From F23-B02 sp963650165 (GTDB lineage Bacteria; Bacillota; Clostridia; Oscillospirales; Oscillospiraceae), in NCBI GenBank assembly GCA_963650165.1, contig CAVJKX010000001.1, positions 62,001-126,000 of the forward strand: a stretch of 64,000 nucleotides of DNA, given 5' to 3'. Shown one piece after another: positions 58,525 to 64,000 of the stretch. The notes under the pieces were generated by a model that worked only from the letters and a program-made list of their open reading frames with translations, was not told the DNA's origin and ran no database searches. Numbering within the stretch: position 1 is the stretch's first letter; the number at the start of each line of letters is the position of its first letter. The translations under genes and the position numbers were made by a program.

Positions 58525-59251
58525 TGAATAACTTCCTTATGCGTTTTATCCACGCCTTAACGATAAACAGCGGCAGGCGCGCTATGCGCCTGAAGCGCCA
58601 CGGCTCCTTCAGACAGCGGTAAAGCCATTCGGCGTTCATTTTCTGCCATGCCTTCGGTGCGCGGGGAACGGTTCCTGCGAAAACGTCAAGCGAGCCGCCG
58701 AGCCCTGCCATGAGGCCGACATTGAGCGCCGCTGCGTTTTTCGCCATCCAGAGCTCCTGCTTCGGTGCACCGAGACAGACCATGAGGAAATCCGGGTTCG
58801 CGGCGTTTATCTTCTCGACCACGGGGCCGTCTTCCCTGAAATAGCCGTCGTTCGTGCCGCAGACGTTAATGCCGGGGAAAAGCTCACGCATTTTCTCCGC
58901 CGCGGCATCCGCCACTCCGGGCTTGGCGCCGAGCAGGAAAACGCTCTTTCCGCTCTCGGCCGCATAGCTGAGCACCGCCTCGCCTATCTCAATGCCCGGC
59001 AGACGCTCTTTAAGCGGCGTTCCGATGATCCGTGCCGCCTTGACCACGCCGATACCGTCGGGTATGACCAGATCCGCTTTGCGTATGGCCTCGTTCAGCT
59101 CGGGATTTTCCCAGGCCGCCATGACTATCTCCGGGTTCGGCGTTACCATATATGCGCTTCTGTGCTCGTCTATGAGCCTTTTGCACATTTCTATCGCATT
59201 ATCTCTCGTCAGGTTGTCAAATCCGACGCCTAAAACATCTATTCTACTCAA
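58511..59251 (-). CDS. WecG/TagA/CpsF family glycosyltransferase
   Basis: 246 aa. GVGFDNLTRDNAIEM at the start, the MVTPNPEIVMAA motif and MVCLGAPKQELWMA in the centre are signatures of the family, which adds ManNAc (TagA) or another sugar to lipid-linked GlcNAc on the inner face of the membrane. A basic C-terminal end likely touches the membrane. Overlaps sir2 by 4 bases. No other teichoic acid gene is near. Confidence 0.92.
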   Translation of the reverse strand: MSRIDVLGVGFDNLTRDNAIEMCKRLIDEHRSAYMVTPNPEIVMAAWENPELNEAIRKADLVIPDGIGVVKAARIIGTPLKERLPGIEIGEAVLSYAAESGKSVFLLGAKPGVADAAAEKMRELFPGINVCGTNDGYFREDGPVVEKINAANPDFLMVCLGAPKQELWMAKNAAALNVGLMAGLGGSLDVFAGTVPRAPKAWQKMNAEWLYRCLKEPWRFRRIARLPLFIVKAWIKRIRKLFNEKG

Positions 59252-59973
59252 AGCTGGCTGAATACCTTTCCGATCTTTTCGTTTATAACAAGGTCTGCCT
59301 CGTCGTCATACGGCGTTCTGCTCAGGTTGACGAGGGCAAGCTTATTTCCCCGGTAATAGTTTATAAGTCCGGCTGCCGGGTATACATTCAGACTCGTGCC
59401 GCCGATTATGAGCACCTCAGCCTCCGATATGACGCGCACGGCCTCGCTTACGATCTTCTCGTCCAAGGGCTCCTCATACAGGACGATATCCGGACGGATA
59501 ACTCCGCCGCAGGAGCAGTGAGGCACGCCCTCGCCGTGGTTCATCTTATCCGCGGGATAGGGTCTTCCGCACGCGGAGCAGTAGCTGCGCAGAATGCTGC
59601 CGTGCAGCTCGAGCACCTTTTTGCTGCCTGCCGCCTGATGCAGCCCGTCGATATTCTGAGTAACGACGGCGCGCAGCTTGCCCTTTTGCTCAAGCTCGGC
59701 AAGCTTAAGATGTGCGGCGTTCGGCTTTGCGCCGTCTATGACGAGCTTTTCCCTGTGGAAGCGGTAATACTCCTCGGGAAAGCGCACGAAAAACGAATGG
59801 CTCAGTATTGTTTCGGGCGGGTACTTCCACTTCTGATTGTACAGGCCGTCAACGCTGCGGAAATCAGGTATTCCGCTTTCGGTCGAAACTCCGGCTCCGC
59901 CGAAAAACACGACATTGTCGCTGTCGTCTATCCATTTTTTAAGCTGCATTATCTTTTCGTCCATAACGCTCAC
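59248..59973 (-). CDS. Sir2 family NAD-dependent deacylase
   Basis: 241 aa. Rossmann motif FFGGAGVSTESGIPDFRS, QNIDGLHQAAG with catalytic His, and a zinc module CSACG...CSCGG. It removes acyl groups from lysine using NAD. First gene of sir2-wecG-tmk-5-FCL. Confidence 0.94.
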   Translation of the reverse strand: MSVMDEKIMQLKKWIDDSDNVVFFGGAGVSTESGIPDFRSVDGLYNQKWKYPPETILSHSFFVRFPEEYYRFHREKLVIDGAKPNAAHLKLAELEQKGKLRAVVTQNIDGLHQAAGSKKVLELHGSILRSYCSACGRPYPADKMNHGEGVPHCSCGGVIRPDIVLYEEPLDEKIVSEAVRVISEAEVLIIGGTSLNVYPAAGLINYYRGNKLALVNLSRTPYDDEADLVINEKIGKVFSQL

Positions 59974-59996
59974 TCCAAAAGTCAGACTATCAGTTT

Positions 59997-60025
59997 ATTA
60001 TACTATAATAATTTTATCTAATCAA
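59997..60025 (-). promoter_or_regulatory. Promoter of sir2-wecG-tmk
   Basis: Minus strand: -35 TTGATT (60020-60025), 17 bases, -10 TATAAT (59997-60002). The -35 overlaps the stop codon region of the HAD gene. Confidence 0.7.
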
Positions 60026-60833
60026 GCAAATATTGTTCAATTATGGCCGCGACGCCGTCGCTGTCGCAGTCGGGCGCTATGACGTCGGCAATGGCCTTGA
60101 CTCTGTCGCTGCCGTTTGCCATAGCCGCCTTGAGTCCCGCGGCTTTGAGCATTTCCTCATCGTTCTGGGCATCGCCTATGGCAATGCACTCGGACATGTC
60201 GACATTGAGGGCATCGCACAGGGCGCGCAGGCCTCCGGCCTTGCTCACGCCGCTCGCGTTTATCTCGAGGCAGTGCGGCGACCGGCAGGTGAAGCTCACG
60301 GGGAGAGTCTTTATCTGCTCGTACACTCTGTCGGCTTCGCCGTCCTCGGCAAAGAACAGATTGAGCTTTTCAACAGGCTTTGGGTCGGCCATGAACATGG
60401 CAAACACGTCGTCTACAAGCTTCATGCCCCGTCTGTATATCGGCTCATAGGCGCTCAGGCCGAAGTCGGCGCAGTTATCGACGCACCAGGAGCTGCTGTA
60501 GGTATTGTCGTCAATGAAAAGTATAGGCATGACGTAGCCGGCGGCGCGGGCCGCAATATATTTGACCGTCTCGGGCTCTATCGTCTTATAGAACAGCTTT
60601 TCCTTGGTGTATGTATCTATGACGGAGGCTCCGGCGCCGGTCACGGCATAGCGCATGCCGCGCACCATGTCTATATACGGCTGCACGAGGCTTATGCTGC
60701 GTCCCGTTGAAAAAGCTACGGTTTTACCCTGCTCTATCGCCTTTTCCATGGCCGCAACGGTCCGCGGCGTGAGCTCCTTTTTTGAATTCAATGACGTAGA
60801 ATCCATGTCGGCTGCCAAAAGCTTATATTTCAT
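60018..60833 (-). CDS. HAD family Cof-type phosphatase
   Basis: 271 aa. Catalytic motif is LAADMDSTSL instead of the common DxDGT, followed by FSTGRS and the C-terminal IGDAQNDEEML. These hydrolyse sugar phosphates or FMN-like molecules; substrate unknown. ATG 60833 has GGAAGG upstream; it overlaps the glycosylase gene by 11 bases. Confidence 0.9.
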   Translation of the reverse strand: MKYKLLAADMDSTSLNSKKELTPRTVAAMEKAIEQGKTVAFSTGRSISLVQPYIDMVRGMRYAVTGAGASVIDTYTKEKLFYKTIEPETVKYIAARAAGYVMPILFIDDNTYSSSWCVDNCADFGLSAYEPIYRRGMKLVDDVFAMFMADPKPVEKLNLFFAEDGEADRVYEQIKTLPVSFTCRSPHCLEINASGVSKAGGLRALCDALNVDMSECIAIGDAQNDEEMLKAAGLKAAMANGSDRVKAIADVIAPDCDSDGVAAIIEQYLLD

Positions 60834-61632
60834 TTTCCTTCCCCCTGCTTCTTGCGTAGTAAAAAATGTACTGCTGGGCAAGCCCCGCATAGCTTCCGAG
60901 CGACTCCGGCGAAAAATCAGGCGGGAAGTTCTCTTTGAGCGCCCGCTTCATCCAGACGTCGATCGGAAAGGCCTCCATGTGCCACAGTCCGAAAAGCACA
61001 ACGCAGTTTGCGACCTTTTCGCCGACGCCGCGCAGCGTCCGCAGGGTCTTTATCGCCTGCTTATAATCGCATTTTTTCAGAGCTTCGAGGTCTATATCGC
61101 CGTTTACGACGGCGCGGGCGGCGCAGATTATATACTCGGCTCTGTAGCCTGCCCGTATGCAGGCAAGCTCCTCCGGCTCAAGTGCGGCAAGGCGCTCCGC
61201 GCCCGGAAACGAGTAGTATGTCTTATCGCCCGTATGTATCATATCGCCGAAGCCCTCGCACAGGCGCTCGACGATGCCTTTTATGCGGCTTATGTTATTG
61301 CACTGGGATATGATAAACGAGCACAGCGCCTCCCAGCTGTCCTGCCGCAGGATGCGGATGCCGCTGCCGTAGCGGACGCATTCTTCAAGATACCGCCCCG
61401 TAAACGCGCTGCTGATATCGGCGTAGTCTGTGTCAAGGTCAAAATAGCGCGGCCAGACATCCTCCGGCGCGTCCGATGTTATGTAAACCTCGCCGTCCTT
61501 TACCGTGACTTCAGCGTAATGGCCGTCCACCACGCCGCGGTAGACGCCGTCGTCTCCGCGGTTCCAGCGGAAGCACTGACCGCACTCGAAGGTCTTTACG
61601 GTATCAAGTTGCTGCTCGCTGCAAAGCTTCAT
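60823..61632 (-). CDS. 8-oxoguanine DNA glycosylase/lyase (OGG1 type)
   Basis: 269 aa. The N-terminal OGG domain (TFECGQCFRWNR) is followed by a helix-hairpin-helix region LRGVGEKVANC with catalytic Lys206 and the Asp225 in AFPIDVWMKR. It removes 8-oxoguanine and cuts the strand. A divergent promoter pair separates it from the CoA-transferase gene. Confidence 0.93.
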   Translation of the reverse strand: MKLCSEQQLDTVKTFECGQCFRWNRGDDGVYRGVVDGHYAEVTVKDGEVYITSDAPEDVWPRYFDLDTDYADISSAFTGRYLEECVRYGSGIRILRQDSWEALCSFIISQCNNISRIKGIVERLCEGFGDMIHTGDKTYYSFPGAERLAALEPEELACIRAGYRAEYIICAARAVVNGDIDLEALKKCDYKQAIKTLRTLRGVGEKVANCVVLFGLWHMEAFPIDVWMKRALKENFPPDFSPESLGSYAGLAQQYIFYYARSRGKENEI

Positions 61633-61659
61633 ATTAAAACCTCTGAAAAATGATAAATA

Positions 61660-61688
61660 ATTATATACCGCCTATCGTATTTTTACAA
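61660..61688 (-). promoter_or_regulatory. Promoter of the ogg-HAD unit
   Basis: Minus strand: -35 TTGTAA (61683-61688), 17 bases, -10 TATAAT (61660-61665). A GAGGT SD precedes the glycosylase ATG. Confidence 0.65.
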
Positions 61689-61689
61689 G

Positions 61690-61718
61690 TTGCGCGGCTG
61701 ACGAAAATATGCGATAAT
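61690..61718 (+). promoter_or_regulatory. Promoter of the CoA-transferase unit
   Basis: TTGCGC (61690-61695), 17 bases, GATAAT (61713-61718); then AGGAGGT SD 7-8 bases before ATG 61746. It abuts the minus promoter, with only one base between the two -35 boxes. Confidence 0.6.
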
Positions 61719-61745
61719 ATACCCATTACAGTTAGGAGGTCTGAC

Positions 61746-63080
61746 ATGGGCTTTTTAAGTGAATATAAGGCAAAGCTCACAAGCGCCGAAAATGCCGTCA
61801 AATGCGTAAAGAGCGGCGACTGGGTCGAATACACCTCGAACCTCGGCTTTCCCGCCGTGTGCGATGCCGCGCTGGCAAAGCGGCGCGACGAGCTGCGGGG
61901 CGTCAAGATACGCGGCGACCTCATTTTCGGACCGATACAGGTTATTGAGTGCGACCCGGAAATGGAGCACTTTGTGTACAACACCTGGCACTGCTCGGGC
62001 TACGAGCGCAGAATGTGCGACAAAGGCAGAGCCTTCTTCGAGCCGATGGTGTTCAGAAATCTCGCATGGTACTATAAGAATTTTCTCACGTCGGATGTGT
62101 GCATGGCCGCAGTGTCGGGCATGGACGACGAGGGCTATTTTTATTTCGGCCCATCCCTGGGGCTTTCAAAGTGCATTGCCGATAACTCGAAAACCGTCAT
62201 TGTAGAGGTGAACCGGAATATTCCGCGCATAAAGGGCAGCGAAGAAGCGCGGATACATATCTCCGAGGTTGATCACATAGTCGAGACCGGAGACCCTCCG
62301 CTTTTTGAAATGCCGAACCCCGCGCCGTCCGAGACCGATGTGACGATAGCAAATCTTCTGCTGCCGTATATTAATAACGGCGCCTGCGTGCAGCTGGGCA
62401 TAGGCGGGATGCCGAATGCCCTGGGCGAGCTTATCGCCGACAGTGATCTCAAGGATCTCGGCATGCACACCGAGCTGTGCTCGGACGGGTACCTTGCAAT
62501 GTTCAGGGCCGGGAAGCTCACAAACGCGAAAAAGACGCTGCATCCCGGCAAGGGCGTGCTCGGCCTGGCCATAGGCAGCCATGAGTTCAACGCCTGGCTC
62601 GACGATAATCCCGACTATATAGGCTATCCCCTGTCGTATGTAAACGACCCCTATGTGATCGCGCAGAACGACAACATGGTGTCCATTAACGCCTGCATCG
62701 GCGTCGATCTCTACGGACAGATAAGCTCAGAAAGCTCCGGAACGCGGCAGATAAGCGGCACGGGCGGTCAGCTCGACTTTGTGTGCGGCGCTCAGATGTC
62801 GCGCGGCGGCAAGGCCTTTATCTGCATGAGCAGTACACATACGGACAAAAACGGCGTCATGCACAGCCGCATCGTCCCTACCTTCTCTGGCGATATCGTG
62901 ACTACGCCGCGCTCGCTTGCCTATTATATTGCGACCGAGTACGGCGTTGTGAACCTCGCCGGGCTCACGACATGGGAGCGCGCCGACGCGCTCGTAAGCA
63001 TCGCTCATCCCGATTTCCGTGATGAGCTCATTAAGGCCGCCGAGGCAAACCGCATCTGGCTGCCGTCAAACAAGAGGTAA
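61746..63080 (+). CDS. Acetyl-CoA hydrolase/transferase family (butyrate- or hydroxybutyrate-type)
   Basis: 444 aa from ATG 61746. Class I CoA-transferase fold: LGIGGMPNALGELI, catalytic Glu243 in GMHTELCSDGYL, and the late motif GTGGQLDFVCGAQMSRGGKAFI. These look like butyryl-CoA:acetate or 4-hydroxybutyrate CoA-transferases of gut Clostridia; the substrate cannot be settled from the sequence alone. It heads a unit with proX and mtnN, not with bcd/etf genes. Confidence 0.85.
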   Translation: MGFLSEYKAKLTSAENAVKCVKSGDWVEYTSNLGFPAVCDAALAKRRDELRGVKIRGDLIFGPIQVIECDPEMEHFVYNTWHCSGYERRMCDKGRAFFEPMVFRNLAWYYKNFLTSDVCMAAVSGMDDEGYFYFGPSLGLSKCIADNSKTVIVEVNRNIPRIKGSEEARIHISEVDHIVETGDPPLFEMPNPAPSETDVTIANLLLPYINNGACVQLGIGGMPNALGELIADSDLKDLGMHTELCSDGYLAMFRAGKLTNAKKTLHPGKGVLGLAIGSHEFNAWLDDNPDYIGYPLSYVNDPYVIAQNDNMVSINACIGVDLYGQISSESSGTRQISGTGGQLDFVCGAQMSRGGKAFICMSSTHTDKNGVMHSRIVPTFSGDIVTTPRSLAYYIATEYGVVNLAGLTTWERADALVSIAHPDFRDELIKAAEANRIWLPSNKR

Positions 63081-63086
63081 AGGAAA

Positions 63087-63644
63087 ATGGAAATATCACG
63101 GCTTTACACCGGCAGACCCGAAAACCTTGCTGAACGTCTGCCGAAGGAGCAGCGCTGCTACGATATGCTCGACAGACTCGGCATAGGCTACGAGCGCGTA
63201 GATCACGGGCACGCCGACACGATAGAGGCCTGCCACGAGATAGAAAAAACGCTTGGCGCTGAGATATGCAAAAATCTCTTTCTCACGAACCGGCAGCAGA
63301 CGGAGTTTTACCTGCTGCTCATGCCCGGAGACAAGCCCTTCAAGACAAAGCTTTTATCAAAGCAGATAGGCACGGCGCGGCTGTCGTTTGCTTCACCCGA
63401 GCACATGCAGGAGCTTTTGGACATAACGCCGGGCTCGGTGAGCGTTCTGGGGCTCATGAACGATAAGGGCCGGGTGCACCTTGTCATAGACGGGGACCTG
63501 CTAGAGGACGAGTTCATAGGCTGCCATCCGTGCATCAATACATCAACGCTGAAAATAAAGACTGCCGACATTACCGAAAAGTTTCTGCCCGAGGTCGGGC
63601 ACGAATATGCAGTCGTTACTTTACCGTGGGAGGTCGAAGAATGA
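63087..63644 (+). CDS. YbaK/ProX-type aminoacyl-tRNA deacylase
   Basis: 185 aa. The editing domain has Lys62 in EICKNLFLTNR, GDKPFKTKLLSKQIGTARLSFA and a C-terminal GCHPCINTSTLKI. The ProX subgroup hydrolyses Ala-tRNA-Pro. It is 6 bases after the CoA-transferase stop; SD AGGAAA overlaps the end of that gene. Free-standing, so it edits in trans. Confidence 0.92.
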   Translation: MEISRLYTGRPENLAERLPKEQRCYDMLDRLGIGYERVDHGHADTIEACHEIEKTLGAEICKNLFLTNRQQTEFYLLLMPGDKPFKTKLLSKQIGTARLSFASPEHMQELLDITPGSVSVLGLMNDKGRVHLVIDGDLLEDEFIGCHPCINTSTLKIKTADITEKFLPEVGHEYAVVTLPWEVEE

Positions 63645-64000
63645 AAATAGGAATACTGTGCGCCTGTGCGCCGGAATTTGAGCCGTATAAGGCCGCGCTC
63701 GGCGGCAAGGCAAGTGCAGTGCACGGAATGCTCCGTGCCGACGGCGTTTTGTGCGGTCACGATGTATCCGTCGTGTTCTGCGGACTCGGAAAGGTAAACG
63801 CCGCCCTCGGCGCAATGACGCTTATCCGCGACTGCGGCGCGGACAGAGTGATCATGTCCGGCGTTGCCGGTGCGATAAGGGGCGGAGTTCACATAGGCCA
63901 GTGCATCATGATAACAGACTGCGTCTATCACGATCTCTCGCCGCAGCTTGTCATCGACTACCACCCGAGCGCCATCGATCCCGACTTTGCCTGCTCGCAG
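63641..64000 (+). CDS. 5'-methylthioadenosine/SAH nucleosidase, 3' end missing
   Basis: The gene starts ATG 63641 (ATGA overlap with proX) and runs off the window after 120 codons. MKIGILCACAPEFEPY, CGLGKVNAAL and MSGVAGAIRGG fit the Pfs/MTAN fold of about 230 aa. It splits MTA and SAH to recycle adenine and methionine. The usual early Met-Glu-Glu-Glu is replaced by CACAPEFE, so substrate preference is less certain. Confidence 0.8.
   Translation, partial: MKIGILCACAPEFEPYKAALGGKASAVHGMLRADGVLCGHDVSVVFCGLGKVNAALGAMTLIRDCGADRVIMSGVAGAIRGGVHIGQCIMITDCVYHDLSPQLVIDYHPSAIDPDFACSQ

Overview
The window is a chromosomal, gene-dense stretch (about 75 protein genes, 2 tRNAs) from a spore-forming member of the Clostridia, most likely an Oscillospirales/Ruminococcaceae-type gut anaerobe. 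The evidence is the fused ispH-rpsA gene, the sporulation genes (bofA, a spoIVFA/spoIVFB-like pair, ytfJ, remA), DUF1540, the DUF421/DUF4363 pair and the TIGR03960/DUF2344 pair, with moderately high GC and strong Shine-Dalgarno (SD) sites. The genus is inference. I see no phage, transposon, CRISPR or integrase, so this looks like core chromosome.

Layout. 0-3.7 kb (minus): c-di-AMP synthesis (cdaA-cdaR) with rseC, yicC and a truncated remA. 3.7-5.1: a cysteine desulfurase-like enzyme with a DUF3343 partner. 5.2-7: carD-ispD-ispF. 7-12: an RpiR-type regulator heading baiN-like, cmk and ispH-rpsA. 12-13.9: dacF-rluB. 13.9-23.4: a long run tig-clpP-clpX-lon-engB-M50 protease-scpA-scpB-DUF2953-ytfJ. 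23.4-28.9: a phosphoesterase, a DUF1540 peptide, thrC, yraN-rnhB-rbgA-lepB and rplS with a structured leader. 28.9-32.8: M23 protease, SpoIVFB-like protease, TIGR03960 and DUF2344. 32.9-33.2: tRNA-Pro(CGG) and tRNA-Gly(GCC), convergent. 33.2-38.6: parE, a zinc-ribbon membrane protein, parC and yitT. 38.6-39.5: a candidate structured RNA, then yaaL-bofA (plus). 39.5-45.8: ddl-murF, a DEDDh exonuclease (plus), and nagB-glmM-hexapeptide protein. 45.8-51.5: DUF421-DUF4363 (plus), nrdR and comEC-holA-rnmV. 51.5-61.6: mltG-U32-alaS-HIT, a tiny Cys-rich peptide (plus), sir2-wecG-tmk-5-FCL, ogg-HAD. 61.7-64: CoA-transferase, proX and a truncated mtnN (plus).

Main themes are cell-envelope synthesis, isoprenoid precursors, protein quality control, chromosome segregation and sporulation control. 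The observations most worth following up are an in-frame ribosome-binding site exactly at the IspH/S1 domain junction, a roughly 150-nt structured RNA candidate upstream of parE whose wobble pairs indicate the minus strand, perfect 12-bp direct repeats on a 20-bp period upstream of the spoIVFA/B-like operon, and a terminator-like hairpin that contains the SD of dacF. None has been tested by search or folding software. All were read by eye.
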